Shown here: piece by piece, positions 1 through 9,700 of the stretch
How positions within the stretch are numbered: the first letter of the stretch is position 1
Layout: each line of letters opens with the position of its first letter
Assembly: GCA_017540945.1 (NCBI GenBank)
Contig: JAFYAB010000037.1
Span: 1 to 64,000, forward strand
Direction: 5' to 3'
DNA from: Oscillospiraceae bacterium
Lineage (GTDB): Bacteria > Bacillota_A > Clostridia > Oscillospirales > Oscillospiraceae
DNA length: 64,000 nt
The notes under the pieces: generated by a model
What the model was told of the DNA's origin: nothing
What the model saw: only the letters and a program-made list of their open reading frames with translations
Databases searched by the model: none
Translations under genes and position numbers: made by a program

Positions 1-204
1 AACGCCATGGGACGCCCGGTGCCGAAAATCTCCAACCCCTATTCTGACGTCAGCAACAAGTATTATTACACGCCCGCACTCTGGGCTTATGAGGCCGGTA
101 TTGAGAAGGGCTCCGGCGGGAAATTCAACCCCCACACCAAGTGCACCCGCGCAGCCATCGTCTCCTATCTCTATCGCTTTTATACCGGACGGGACCTGCT
201 GTAA
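1..204 (+). CDS. C-terminal end of an SLH-domain surface protein (5' partial)
   Basis: The reading frame is already open at base 1, so only the last 67 codons are present. The residues form most of one S-layer homology repeat: an F/Y-S/T-D-V-like start (NPYSDV), YYY..ALWAYEAGIEKG, then F.P...CTRA and YLYRFY. SLH repeats bind secondary cell-wall polymers and hold exported proteins on the Gram-positive surface. An SLH repeat at the extreme C-terminus is the usual arrangement, and the SLH protein at 40747-42879 has the same layout. The catalytic or structural part lies outside the window, so no function beyond wall anchoring can be assigned. Confidence 0.8.
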   Translation, partial: NAMGRPVPKISNPYSDVSNKYYYTPALWAYEAGIEKGSGGKFNPHTKCTRAAIVSYLYRFYTGRDLL

Positions 205-270
205 GCAAACGGCCGACAGCGCTCCGGGCACAGCGATCAGGTCTGGGACAAGGTGATCCTCCGGCTATGC

Positions 271-309
271 AAAAAGCCAACGACGGCAAATCGCTGTCGT
301 TGGCTTTTT
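271..309. terminator. Bidirectional intrinsic terminator
   Basis: A perfect 14-bp inverted repeat (271-284 with 296-309) has AAAAAGCC/GGCTTTTT ends and an 11-nt loop. It lies between two convergent genes, the SLH tail and glnA, and has a T-run on either strand, so it can end both transcripts. Confidence 0.9.
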
Positions 310-322
310 GTTGACTGCTGTC

Positions 323-1747
323 TTACAGATTGAAATATTTCTCGAACTCGGCGGGATGGGGGATCTTCGCCAGCTCGCCGCATTCGGCGCGCTTACGCTT
401 CAGGAAGTTCCGGATCAGGCCCTCGGGGAAAACGCCGCCCTTGGTCAGGTAGTCGTGATCGGCCTCCAGCGCGTCCAGGGCATCCTCGAGTCGGGTGGGC
501 AGAGAATGCAGCTTGGCCTTCTCCTCCTCGGGCAGATCAAAGAGATTGCAGTCGTAGGGGCCCCAGCCGTTGGCATGGGGGTCGATCTGATTCTCGATGC
601 CGTCCAGACCGGCCATGAGGATGGCCGCGTAGCAGAAATAGGGGTTGCAGGTGGCGTCTGGATTCCGCAGCTCGAAGCGGCGCAGCTTGGGGCTCTTGGC
701 GTAGGCGGGGATGCGAATGACGGCGCTGCGGTTGGAGGTGGCGTAGCCCACGGTGACAGGGGCCTCAAAGCCGGGGACCAGGCGCTTGAAGGAGTTGGTG
801 GAGGGATTGGTGATGGCGCAGAGGGAGGCGATGTGCTTCAGCAGGCCGCCGATAAACCAGTGGGCTTCTTTGGACAGATGGGAATATCCCTCGTCGTCGG
901 AAAACACGGGCTCGCCGTCCTTGAGCAGGAGCATGTGGACGTGCATGCCGCTGCCGGCCTCGCCGTAGACGGGCTTGGGCATCAGGGTGGCTGCCAGGCC
1001 GTACTTCCGGGCCACGTTGTGGATGATATACTTGACCATCATGGAGCCGTCCGCCATCTTGGTCATCTCGCCCAGCAGGGGCTCGATCTCAAACTGTCCG
1101 GCGCCGCCCACCTCGGGATGGTGGTACTTGACGGGAATGCCGGCCTTCTCGATCTCCATGCACATCTCGCTGCGGGCCTCGTAGGTGGTGTCCAGGGGCT
1201 TGGCGATGTGGTAGTTCTTCTGGAAGGGGACCACATTGCCGCTGCCCTCCACCTCACTGTTCCAATAGGCCTGCTGGGTGTCCACAGCGAAGGCGACGCG
1301 ATTGTTCTCCACGGTCCAGCCCACCTGGTCGAAGAGATAGAACTCAAATTCAGGAAGGATCAGCATGGTATCGGCAACGCCGGTGGCCTTCATGTAGTCC
1401 ACGGCGGCCTTGACGATATTGCGGGGATACTGGGGCAGGGGCCGGTTCTCGGGGTAGTCGATAATCATGGCGTTGCCGATCATGGAGAGCGTCTTGACCT
1501 CGCAGAAGGGATCGATGGCGGCGGTATCCAGGTCGGGAATGTAGACCATGTCGGACTTCTCCACCACGGCGTAGCCGTAGTTGGAGGCGTCGAAGCCGAT
1601 GCCGTTGACCATGGTTTCCTCGTTGAAATGTACCGCGGGAATGGTGACGTGGCGGAACTGACCGTTGATGTCCACAACCTTGAAGTCCACCATCTTGATG
1701 TCCTCGTCCCGGATAAGCTTCATGATGTCCTGTGCTGTTCTTGCCAT
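323..1747 (-). CDS. glnA: Glutamine synthetase, type I
   Basis: ATP-dependent ligation of ammonia to glutamate, the main cytoplasmic entry point for nitrogen. The 474-residue product has the GSI signatures: a beta-Grasp N-terminal domain, the metal-ligand strand LPEFEFYLFD, GGAGQFEIE, GSGMHVHML, and the ATP/glutamate loop NPSTNSFKRLVPG followed by NRSAVIRIP. Length matches the family. The frame stays open well upstream, but the ATG at 1747 is chosen because a GAGGTG ribosome site sits 7 nt before it and homology begins there. A promoter lies upstream and a terminator downstream, so it is probably a single-gene unit. The Tyr-adenylylation site typical of proteobacterial GSI was not assessed. 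Confidence 0.95.
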   Translation of the reverse strand: MARTAQDIMKLIRDEDIKMVDFKVVDINGQFRHVTIPAVHFNEETMVNGIGFDASNYGYAVVEKSDMVYIPDLDTAAIDPFCEVKTLSMIGNAMIIDYPENRPLPQYPRNIVKAAVDYMKATGVADTMLILPEFEFYLFDQVGWTVENNRVAFAVDTQQAYWNSEVEGSGNVVPFQKNYHIAKPLDTTYEARSEMCMEIEKAGIPVKYHHPEVGGAGQFEIEPLLGEMTKMADGSMMVKYIIHNVARKYGLAATLMPKPVYGEAGSGMHVHMLLLKDGEPVFSDDEGYSHLSKEAHWFIGGLLKHIASLCAITNPSTNSFKRLVPGFEAPVTVGYATSNRSAVIRIPAYAKSPKLRRFELRNPDATCNPYFCYAAILMAGLDGIENQIDPHANGWGPYDCNLFDLPEEEKAKLHSLPTRLEDALDALEADHDYLTKGGVFPEGLIRNFLKRKRAECGELAKIPHPAEFEKYFNL

Positions 1748-1805
1748 AATTGCACACCTCGTGTTCGTTGTATTGGGAGTCCGGAAATGCCCCGCTCTCA
1801 GTCTC

Positions 1806-1834
1806 ATCATACACGAATGTTTTACAAAAGTAAA
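1806..1834 (-). promoter_or_regulatory. glnA promoter
   Basis: On the minus strand, TTTACT (1834-1829), a 17-nt spacer and TATGAT (1811-1806) lie about 60 nt upstream of the glnA start. No other feature explains them. Confidence 0.6.
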
Positions 1835-1882
1835 GGCGAAAGCGGAAAACATTTTGTGAATTCCGTCATAAGCACGGCTTAC

Positions 1883-1911
1883 TTGACAGGCTGTCGGGAG
1901 GGGGGTATAAT
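1883..1911 (+). promoter_or_regulatory. Consensus promoter for the MmcQ/YjbR gene
   Basis: TTGACA at 1883-1888, a 17-nt spacer and TATAAT at 1906-1911. Transcription from here gives a leader of about 150 nt that contains the palindromic repeat at 1952-2025. Confidence 0.75.
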
Positions 1912-1951
1912 GGATTTGAAGATCGGGATTTGTAGGGATGTTGCGAAAACG

Positions 1952-2025
1952 CCCGTAGGGGCCGATGCCCACATCGGCCCTTTCCCGTATCGGTGTGAGG
2001 GCCGATGTGGGCATCGGCCCCTACG
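1952..2025. repeat. GTAGGGG-type palindromic repeat (copy 1)
   Basis: An imperfect long inverted repeat. The left arm begins GTAGGGGCCGATGCCC and reads on to CATCGGCCC, and the right arm is its reverse complement ending in GGCCCCTAC, around a spacer of roughly 18 nt. A near-identical element is at 53186-53257, and looser relatives are near 21776, 55120-55192 and 63128. It lies in the 5' leader of the next gene. It resembles REP/MITE-type non-coding repeats, and there is no transposase nearby. Confidence 0.75.
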
Positions 2026-2068
2026 AAAGAAAGATCCCGACAAATCCGAATTATGAGAGGTAAACGAA

Positions 2069-2422
2069 ATGGACCCGAACGCATTGGCCGGATGGATCCG
2101 GGAGACCTACGGCGCCGAGCCAGAATATCTCTGGCCTGATTCCCCGAAGGCCTTTATCTTTCGCCATGCCAAAAACCGCAAATGGTTCGGCGTGGTGATG
2201 GAGGTGGAACGCTCCAAGCTGGGGCTGTCGGGGTCGGGGAAGCTCTGGCTTCTGGACGTGAAAACCGGTCCTCTGCTGGGCGGTTCCTATTTGGGCCAGC
2301 CGGGGATCGTCCGGGCCTGGCATATGAACAAAAGCCATTGGCTGGGGGTTTTGCTGGACGGCTCGGCGCCGGCGGAAACCGTTCGGGAGCTGGTGGATCT
2401 GAGTTTTACTCTGACAGAATGA
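2069..2422 (+). CDS. MmcQ/YjbR family protein
   Basis: A 117-residue protein of the MmcQ/YjbR (CyaY-like fold) family. Recognisable features are an N-terminal helix, the Y..EPEYLWPDSP..FIFRH segment, a KWFGVVM strand, and the C-terminal PGIVRAWHMNKSHWLGVLLDG motif with the conserved MNK.HW. Members are small cytoplasmic proteins often annotated as DNA-binding, with little experimental support. A GAGAGG ribosome site precedes the ATG. The next gene starts 19 nt downstream on the same strand, so the two probably share a transcript. Confidence 0.85.
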   Translation: MDPNALAGWIRETYGAEPEYLWPDSPKAFIFRHAKNRKWFGVVMEVERSKLGLSGSGKLWLLDVKTGPLLGGSYLGQPGIVRAWHMNKSHWLGVLLDGSAPAETVRELVDLSFTLTE

Positions 2423-2441
2423 AACGGAAGGGAGCTTTTTC

Positions 2442-3065
2442 ATGACCCGATCGAAGCTGCTATGTTCTCTCGCCTGCAATCTCTTTGTGCTTGTTTCCGT
2501 TGTCGTCTGTGTGGGCGCCTTTTTTGTCCGCGGCGGCAAGGGCAATATGGACGAAACGGCCAAACGCGCCTTTATGTATTTCACCGTGGACTCCAACATC
2601 CTCTGCGCCGCCGCCTGTCTGGGCCTCATCATTTTCGACGTCCATGCGCTCCTTCGCGGGGGCGAAGCCCTGCCCCGTTGGCTGGATCTGTTCAAGCTGA
2701 TGGGCGCCTCCGCTGTGGGCCTCACCTTCTTGACGGTGATCCTATATCTGCTCCCCGTCTCCCATTTCGATTTCAAGCTCATGTACGCGGGGCGGAATCT
2801 GTTCCTGCACGCCCTCTGCCCCCTGGCCGCCATGCTCTCCTGGGCCTTCCTGGAACAAAGCGGCGCCATTGCCCTTCCCTGGACCCTGCTGGCCTTGATC
2901 CCGACGGCTCTCTACGGAGCGCTTTACGGGTGGATGGTCCTTGTGCGGAAGCTCTGGCCGGATTTTTACAGCTTCAACGTCGGGGGCAAATGGTATCTCT
3001 CCTATGCGGTGATGCTGGCCTTGAGCCTTTTGATCGCCGAGGGGCTTCGGGCGCTGCGCCGATAA
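2442..3065 (+). CDS. Six-helix integral membrane protein (Pr6Pr-like)
   Basis: A 207-residue hydrophobic protein with about six predicted membrane spans. The first is at residues 8-29, others follow around 50-70, 85-105, 120-140, 145-165 and 180-203. The pattern YFTVDSNIL after the first loop, a conserved His in LFLHALCPL and Tyr/Phe-rich WPDFYSFN recall the Pr6Pr (FAR-17a/AIG1-like) membrane family, whose function is unknown. The start has a GGAAGGGAG ribosome site. It ends just before a strong terminator. The family call is from pattern memory only. Confidence 0.6.
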   Translation: MTRSKLLCSLACNLFVLVSVVVCVGAFFVRGGKGNMDETAKRAFMYFTVDSNILCAAACLGLIIFDVHALLRGGEALPRWLDLFKLMGASAVGLTFLTVILYLLPVSHFDFKLMYAGRNLFLHALCPLAAMLSWAFLEQSGAIALPWTLLALIPTALYGALYGWMVLVRKLWPDFYSFNVGGKWYLSYAVMLALSLLIAEGLRALRR

Positions 3066-3082
3066 CCTCATATCAATCTATG

Positions 3083-3123
3083 AAAGCGTCTCCGCCGGGC
3101 TGAAAGCCTGTTGGAGACGCTTT
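3083..3123 (+). terminator. Intrinsic terminator
   Basis: AAAGCGTCTCC (3083-3093) pairs with GGAGACGCTTT (3113-3123) and is followed by a T-run. It ends the 2069-3065 unit. Confidence 0.9.
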
Positions 3124-3127
3124 TTCT

Positions 3128-3230
3128 TATACGGATATTTGTTAATAAGGTCAGAAGTTTTTTTCCGGCATCCGCTTTCTGTGGATGCCGCCCCGGGCAA
3201 AGCCCGGGGAATTATGCCGTACAATATCTA
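3128..3230 (+). repeat. Two-hairpin dispersed repeat (copy 1)
   Basis: A block of about 100 bp matching the reverse complement of 19437-19552. It contains hairpin A (GGCATCCGC at 3167-3175 with GTGGATGCC at 3181-3189), hairpin B (CCCCGGGC at 3191-3198 with GCCCGGGG at 3202-3209, loop AAA) and a conserved end reading ATGCCGTACAATATCTAT. Hairpin A differs from copy 2 at one pair (G-T here, G-C there) yet still pairs. The element ends against the addA stop codon. Confidence 0.8.
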
Positions 3231-6200
3231 TTATAGCGCAATGAAGCAGTCCGTCGCAAAAAAGTACAGCAGCCGCTTTGTCACGGGCAAACTGAAAATG
3301 CGGGAAAGGGCGCTTGCATAGGCGTCCAGCTGCGGCCGGTAGCGGGCCGCGGCCTCCGCTTCCCCGCCGGGCGCGACCCGATCGGTCTTGAAGTCGATGA
3401 CCGTGATGGCTCCCTCCCGGAACAGGCAGCAGTCGGTGACGCCCTGGAGCATGATCTGATCTCCCGCGGCGGCGGGCTCGTAATCTCCTGCGTCGCTCAG
3501 TATGGAGAATTTGAACTCCCGCAGCACCTGGTCCGCCTCCCGCAGCATCGTACCAAGAGGACCGCGGAAAACCCGCAGCAGCTTTTCCGGGTCCACCGCC
3601 GCGGCCTGGGCCGGGGTCAGGAAGGCGTCCCGCTCCATCTCCTTCAGCTGCTGCCTGATCTGATCCAGGCTCCCGGTCCGTCCAAAGTCCAGGAACTGCA
3701 TGGCCTGGTGGACGGCCACGCCCCTTTGGGCGGGCGTCAGAGGCCGCTCCGCGTCCATGAGGCCGGGCTTTCGGAGCTTGAGCCGGAAATAATCCTCCCG
3801 TGGTGCGCCGTCGTCCGCCTCCCGGTCCAACTGCCGCCCCTTAAGCTGGGTTGCGGTCAGCTTGGCGGGCAGGGTCTGGGCCGCGGGATGGGGATACCGG
3901 AACTGTAACTGCTCCCTCAGCGCGGAGAAATCCGGCCGATTGACCGGGGCGGCTTGCTCCGCCCTGACCGGCAGCGCGGTCTGGTCCGCCGTCAGATCGT
4001 GCCATTCGATGCGCCAGGGCAGCTCGGATCGTTCGCAGTCCCCCGGCTTGCCCGCCACGGCGTGAAGGGCTCCGGCCTCCGTCCGAAGCAGGGCGGTCAT
4101 CAGGATCCAATCCGCGGGACAGGAGACCTGGGCGGCGGTGAGCTTCGCCGTTCGCTTCGTCAGGCAGAGGGACAGATCCGTCAGATGCTTTTCCAGAGAA
4201 TCGCCGCAGCAGCTCATGATCAGCATATCCCGGGCCCGGGTCATGGCCACGTAGAGGATCCGCAGCTCCTCGGAGAGGTTCTCCGCCCTGGTCTGGCGGC
4301 TGATGGCTGCCTTTGCGATGGAGTTGAAGCGGGTATGGGTCTCGGGATCGTAGACCGCGCAGCCGGCCCCCAGGCGGCTGTGGAACTGGACCGGTGTCTT
4401 CAGGTCCTCCTGGTTGAAGCGCCGGGTCAGACCACAGAGAAAGACCACGGGGTATTCCAGCCCCTTGGACTTGTGGACGCTCATGACCGTCACTGCGTCG
4501 GATTGGGGTCTTTGCAGCGTCAGGCCCTCCCGCCCCTGCAGCTGCTCCAAATGCTTCAGAAATTGATGCAGGCTCTTGACGCCGCCCTCAGACCAGGAGG
4601 CGGCCATGGCGCAGAAGGCCCGCAGGTTGCGGACCCGGGCCGCGCCGCCGTCCATAGCGGCGTAGACGGCCTCCAGATCCACGCGCTGCTGGATCCGCTC
4701 CAGAAGGCTGTACAGGGGCAGGGTCTGGGCGGCCTCCCGCAGCTCCGTGATGGTTTGGATCGCCTGCCGCAGGGTCGGTTCGTGGGAAGCGGCAAGATCG
4801 TCCCAGAGATCTCCTTGTTTTCCGCCGCTCCGGGCACGGGCCAGGGCCGCCGCCTCCACCCCGAAAATGGGGCTCAGCAGGGCTCCGGTCAGGGGGATGT
4901 CCTGATGGGCGTTGTCCAATACCCGCAGCAGACAGATCAGCGCCTGGACCTCTGCGGCGTCCAAAATGCTCTCTCCGGCGTCGCCGGCCGCGGGGATTCC
5001 CAGGCGCTGCAGCGCCTCCAGATAGTAGCCCGCGGTGTTCTGGGGGGAGCGAAGCAGAATCACGATGTCCTCCGGCCGGACCGGCCGCGTGCCATTTTCG
5101 CCGCGGACCAGCGCAGGGCCGTCCAGCAGCTCCCGGATCCGGCGGGCGACGAACTGTGCCTCCGCCCGGTTCTTCTCCGGCGTCTCCAGCTCCTCGTCCT
5201 CCTGTCGGGTGCAGAGGCAGTGCAGCTCCACTTGGGTCTGCGGCAGGGGCGTCATGCTCCGCCCCGGGCGAAGCGCCTCGTCCTCGCCATAGTCCAGTCC
5301 TCCCGCCTCTTTCGACATACAAAGGCGAAACACAGCGTTTACCGCTTCCAGCACAGCCTCGCCGGAGCGGAAGTTGTGAGACAGCAGGATCCGCTGACGC
5401 CCGGACGGCTCTGTGGTTTCAGCATCCGGATAACGATTGTATTTTTGCAGGAAGATCTCGGGATCCGCCAACCGGAAACGGTAGATGGACTGCTTCACAT
5501 CTCCCACCATGAAGCGGTTTGCGCCCTCCTGGGAGACGGCCCGGAAAATGGCGTCCTGGACCTGGTTGGTGTCCTGGTACTCGTCCACCATGATCTCCCG
5601 GTAGCGCTCACTGATCCGGCGGGCCAGCTCCGTGGGGGTCCTTCCGTCGGGTTCCAGCAGCAGACGGAGGGCATGGTGCTCCAAATCGCCGAAATCCAGC
5701 GCGTGAAGGCGGCGTTTCTCCGCATCAAAGCGTCGGGTAAACTCCCGGGTCAGAGCAAAGAGGGCGCGGAGCATGGAGGCGTTGTCGGACAGATCCGCCA
5801 GCACCTCCTCTGAGGGGCCGTAAAACTCCGCGCACCAGCCGCGAATCTGCTCCGCGGCTTGCTTGCGCACTGCCTTGGCCCTGGTTTGGAGATCCGGGTC
5901 ATCGCAATTTCGCACCACCGGCAGGCGGCCGAAATCCGTTGCCTCCGGGATGGCTGCACGGAGCTCGTCCCAGCCCGCGCAGGCCGCCAGCCGCCGCAGC
6001 CGGGCCGCGTTCTCCCCGTAGAGTGGGCAGTATATTTGCAGCGTATCGCTGTGATCCAGCTCCTGCTTGACATCCTCCAGCGCCGCGGCGCAGCGCAGCG
6101 CGCAGTCCCGCAAACCGCGGATCAGGTAGTCCCCCCAGACCGTCTGCTCCGCGCCGCGGAGCTCTCGCAGATTCAGCATGGCCTCGCATTGATCCAGCCA

Positions 6201-6776
6201 GCCCGCCGGATCCAGGCTGCACTGGGCGGTCTGGTAGACCTTCAACAGTAGCTCTGGGATCCTCCTGTCGTCCCGTCCGGCCCCGAGGCCGTCCACCAGC
6301 CTTCGCAGGTCCCGGTCGCTGTCTATGGAGGCATAGCGGTCCTCCAGCAGCTCGTCTGCGATCCTGGCCTTCAGCTCCTCATCCTCCGACTGCTCCAGCA
6401 TGCGAAAATCCGCGGGCAGATCCAGCTCATAGGAGAATTCCCGCAATAAATCCGCGCAGAAGGCGTGGACGGTGGAGATCTGCGTCAGGTAGACGCGGCT
6501 CTGCTGCGTTTGCAGATGCCGGTTCTCGGGATCCTCCGCCAGACGGGCCGCCAGCTCCCTGGCGATCCTGGCCCGCAGCTCCGCGGCGGCCTTCTTGGTG
6601 AAGGTGATGATCAGATAGTCGTTGATGGAGCACTCCCGGTCGCTCCGCAGGATCTGCCGCATAAGTCGCTCCACAATCACCTTGGTCTTGCCGGAGCCGG
6701 CGGCGGCGGCGACCAAAATGGGTCCCCCGGGGCGATCCACCGCCAGCTCCTGGGCTCTTGTCAAGGTATCAGCCAC
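3231..6776 (-). CDS. addA: AddA helicase-nuclease subunit
   Basis: ATP-dependent 3'-5' helicase plus nuclease of the AddAB complex, which resects double-strand breaks for RecA. The 1181 residues carry UvrD/SF1A motifs in order: Walker A AAAAGSGKT (24-31), DEYQDT (about 395), GDVKQSIYRFR, SVHKSKGLEYPVVF (about 765) and YVAMTRARD (about 840), then a RecB-type nuclease with VIDFKTDR (about 1125) and YRPQLDAY. The GTG start is chosen because GGAGG sits 9 nt upstream and homology begins there. Residues further upstream are only addB read in another frame. It overlaps the addB stop by 8 nt, so the two are translationally coupled. Confidence 0.95.
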   Translation of the reverse strand: MADTLTRAQELAVDRPGGPILVAAAAGSGKTKVIVERLMRQILRSDRECSINDYLIITFTKKAAAELRARIARELAARLAEDPENRHLQTQQSRVYLTQISTVHAFCADLLREFSYELDLPADFRMLEQSEDEELKARIADELLEDRYASIDSDRDLRRLVDGLGAGRDDRRIPELLLKVYQTAQCSLDPAGWLDQCEAMLNLRELRGAEQTVWGDYLIRGLRDCALRCAAALEDVKQELDHSDTLQIYCPLYGENAARLRRLAACAGWDELRAAIPEATDFGRLPVVRNCDDPDLQTRAKAVRKQAAEQIRGWCAEFYGPSEEVLADLSDNASMLRALFALTREFTRRFDAEKRRLHALDFGDLEHHALRLLLEPDGRTPTELARRISERYREIMVDEYQDTNQVQDAIFRAVSQEGANRFMVGDVKQSIYRFRLADPEIFLQKYNRYPDAETTEPSGRQRILLSHNFRSGEAVLEAVNAVFRLCMSKEAGGLDYGEDEALRPGRSMTPLPQTQVELHCLCTRQEDEELETPEKNRAEAQFVARRIRELLDGPALVRGENGTRPVRPEDIVILLRSPQNTAGYYLEALQRLGIPAAGDAGESILDAAEVQALICLLRVLDNAHQDIPLTGALLSPIFGVEAAALARARSGGKQGDLWDDLAASHEPTLRQAIQTITELREAAQTLPLYSLLERIQQRVDLEAVYAAMDGGAARVRNLRAFCAMAASWSEGGVKSLHQFLKHLEQLQGREGLTLQRPQSDAVTVMSVHKSKGLEYPVVFLCGLTRRFNQEDLKTPVQFHSRLGAGCAVYDPETHTRFNSIAKAAISRQTRAENLSEELRILYVAMTRARDMLIMSCCGDSLEKHLTDLSLCLTKRTAKLTAAQVSCPADWILMTALLRTEAGALHAVAGKPGDCERSELPWRIEWHDLTADQTALPVRAEQAAPVNRPDFSALREQLQFRYPHPAAQTLPAKLTATQLKGRQLDREADDGAPREDYFRLKLRKPGLMDAERPLTPAQRGVAVHQAMQFLDFGRTGSLDQIRQQLKEMERDAFLTPAQAAAVDPEKLLRVFRGPLGTMLREADQVLREFKFSILSDAGDYEPAAAGDQIMLQGVTDCCLFREGAITVIDFKTDRVAPGGEAEAAARYRPQLDAYASALSRIFSLPVTKRLLYFFATDCFIAL

Positions 6777-9700
6777 GGTCCTTCGCCTCCTTTTCCAAAG
6801 CCTGCCAGAATTCCGCCCGATTGACGGCGCGGAGCTTTCGCAGGGGGATCTCGCCGCTGTCCACCCGGCAGACGGCCCGATAAGGGCACCAGAGACAGGC
6901 GTTGTGCTGCTCGCCCCGCCAATAGGGATCCGGAGCGATGGTGCCGGAGACAAGGGTGTCCGCCAGGTCCCCCAGCGCACGGCGCACGTGCCGCTCGATC
7001 AGATCCATCTGCCTGGGATCGGCCAGGTCGCCGGAGCGGGTCCCCGTTTTCGCGGAGATCTTATAGGGCAGATACACCGGCTCGTCCCCGGGCTCCATGG
7101 CCTGGAGGATCTCCTCGTCGTCCAGCAGCAGTCCCTTGCGGCGCAGCTTCTTTCTGTGCTGCTTCTCCGCCTCCTCCCGGGAAACGTGGCCCTTGGTCTG
7201 CTCCACGTCGTAGCGGGCCGGGAAATAGAGCACGCCGGCGGGCTCCAGACTGCGGCCGTAGTAGTGGGCCGCCTCCCGGGTCAGGGCAAAGAGATAGATC
7301 AGCATTTGCAGGCCCATGCCGCTGAGGATGTCCGTATAGTCAAAATCCTTGCGGCCTGTTTTGTAATCCACAACCCGAAGATATGTTTTTCCGCTGGCGG
7401 TGCTGTATAGGTCCACCCGGTCCACCACACCCATCAGAGCGCCCACCGCCAGATTGCCGGTGATGGGGATTGCGGTCTGGTCCCGGAAGGCCTGTTCGAA
7501 GTAGGTGGGAATGAAGCGGGAGGACGCCAGTTCCCGGCGCAGATCCCGTACCACCTGCTCCACCTCGCCAAAGCTGCGCTCCAGCAGATAGGAGCCGCGG
7601 CTGGTGTAGTCCGCGAGACCTCCAAGGACCTCGCTGACAAAGCGATCGTACCAGCTTCTGGCCAACATCAAAACCCGCTCCTCCGGGACCGCCGCAAAGC
7701 CGCCTTCGCTCTCCACATCCTCCACGGTATGCTGCAGCACATAGTGGACCAGGGTGCCGTACATGGCGGGATCCACCACGGCCTGCTTCCGCTCCCGCAG
7801 CCTCAGGCCGTATTGGAGGAAGTAGCCGAATTTGCAGGCCGCCAGCTTGTCGATCTTGGAGGCTGACAGACTCAGCTTGTCTCCGTATAGCCCGGAGACG
7901 GTCTCCCGGTCCAGCCGCCCGGGAATATAGGCCGCCCGCCGCTGCAGCTCCCATGCCGCGCTCTTCAGCTCCGGCAGCTGGTCCAGCGCCTCTCTGCCCG
8001 CATCGCCCTGCCCGATGAGAAGGGCAGCGGCTTCCGCCTCGTTCGCGGGCAGAGGCAGGATCCTCGGGTCGCTTCGATGGGGAAAGATCGTCTCCAAACG
8101 CGTGAAAAGGTAGCTGGGGGCCTGCCGGTCGCAGCAGATCATCAGGGATTCTGTCGGAGCTGTGAGTACCGTGTAGGCGGTCAGCAGCTCCCGGTCGATG
8201 CGTTCCTCTCCGTTGGGGGCGGCGGGAAGGCCCGCGGCCTTCATGCGCCGACGCTCCGCGTCGCTGATGAGGCCGCTTCCCGCCTGCCAGCTTGGCAGCA
8301 GGCCGTCGGAAGCCCCCAGGAGGATCAGATGGGCAGCTTTGATATGGCGCATATCCGTTAACTGTCCCACCCGCAGGCAGTCCACCGCGGCGGGAATGGT
8401 GCCGACGGCGTTTTGCGTCAACGCCGCCCGGAAAAAGCGGCAGAAATCCTCCGGACTCCGGCTGCCCTTCCCCAGCACGCCATAAATCTGTTCCATCGTG
8501 GACAGCAGGATCTCATAGAGCTGGGTCAGGGCCTGCGCGCTCTGCCGGTCCCCAGCCTCCGCCAGGGACTTCGCCTGCTCCGTCAGTCTTTGCTCCAGGC
8601 CGATGCGTTCCAGAAAGCCCTCCAGAGCCTTCAGTTGACCGGCGGTATCCGCAGCGGCGCGGAGTCCGTCCCGAAGCTCCAGCAGCGGAACCACAGCGGC
8701 CTCCCGGGCCCTCTTCAGCGGCGCCAGCCTCTCTGAAAGCAGCTCCGGGGACAAGGCTTCCAGCGTGGGCCCGTCGGGATTCCGGTCAAAGGGCGCGTCC
8801 CAGCGGGAGCCCCGCAGATCCCAGATATAGATATAGTTTTCCAGTCGGTCCGCCTCGTCCCGGGTCAGCGGCGCGCAGCCGGAGCGCAGGTACTCGCAGA
8901 CCGCGTCCGCCTCCATACCGCAGGCCGCGGCTTCCAGCGCGTAGACCACAGCCCGGATCAGCCCGTGCCGCAGCAGATCCCGGCTGCCGGAAAAGAACGC
9001 CGGGATCTGCCAGCGGTCCAGCAGCGTCTCCAGCAGGGGTCCGTAAACAGCGGCGTCTGTATAGGCCACGGCGATGTCCCGCCAGCGGGCGCCTTTGCGC
9101 ACCAGCGTCTGGATGCGTCCGATGGCCAGTCCGCACTCCTCCACGGCGTCCGCCGCGGACAGCAGACTCACCCGCTCTGTTTCTTCGTCCCAGGGCGCAG
9201 GCCGGGGCGCAAACAGACTGCGGGCCAGATGCTCCATCAAATCGCCATGCTTTTCCGCAGGCCGGGCAAGATCCCGAAAGCGGATCTCCGCCCGCCGCGC
9301 CAGATCCCGCAGACTCTGCGCCGTCTGTCTGGGAACGGCAAAAACGCTCTGGCCGCCCCGCAGGCTGTCGCAGCAGAGCCAGACCGTCACCTGTGCCGCC
9401 TGACGGCTCAGGGCTTCCAAAACCGCCAGCTCCTGCGCGGTAAAGTCCGTAAAGCCCTCCACCACCACATGCAGGCCCTTGGCATAGTCGCTTTCTTCCA
9501 GCGCGTCCCGCAGCCGGTCCAGCCGGGTGGAGGGGTCCAGGGCCGCCTTGGCGCAGACCGCGTCGTAGAGCTCCAAAATCAGACAGAGCTCCTCCAGCTT
9601 TTCCGAGAGGGCATCCGTCAGCTCTGTTTTGGCCCGGCGCACGGCCTGCGCGTCGAGCCCGTAGGCATGGAACTCGTCCACCAGCTGCAGCAGCTGCTCC

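Noticed and set aside
308..2056. Long open frame of over 580 codons on the plus strand opposite glnA
   Set aside because: It is antisense to a well-conserved gene, has no ribosome site and low-complexity Gly/Leu/Val/His composition typical of the reverse frame of GC-rich genes. Similar antisense frames opposite ygfK, sbcC, proS, obg and S9 were dropped for the same reason.
3139..3321. Peptide FRHPLSVDAAPGKARG similar to one read at 19389-19631
   Set aside because: The similarity comes from translating the shared non-coding two-hairpin repeat in both places. There is no ribosome site, and the frames have unrelated ends.
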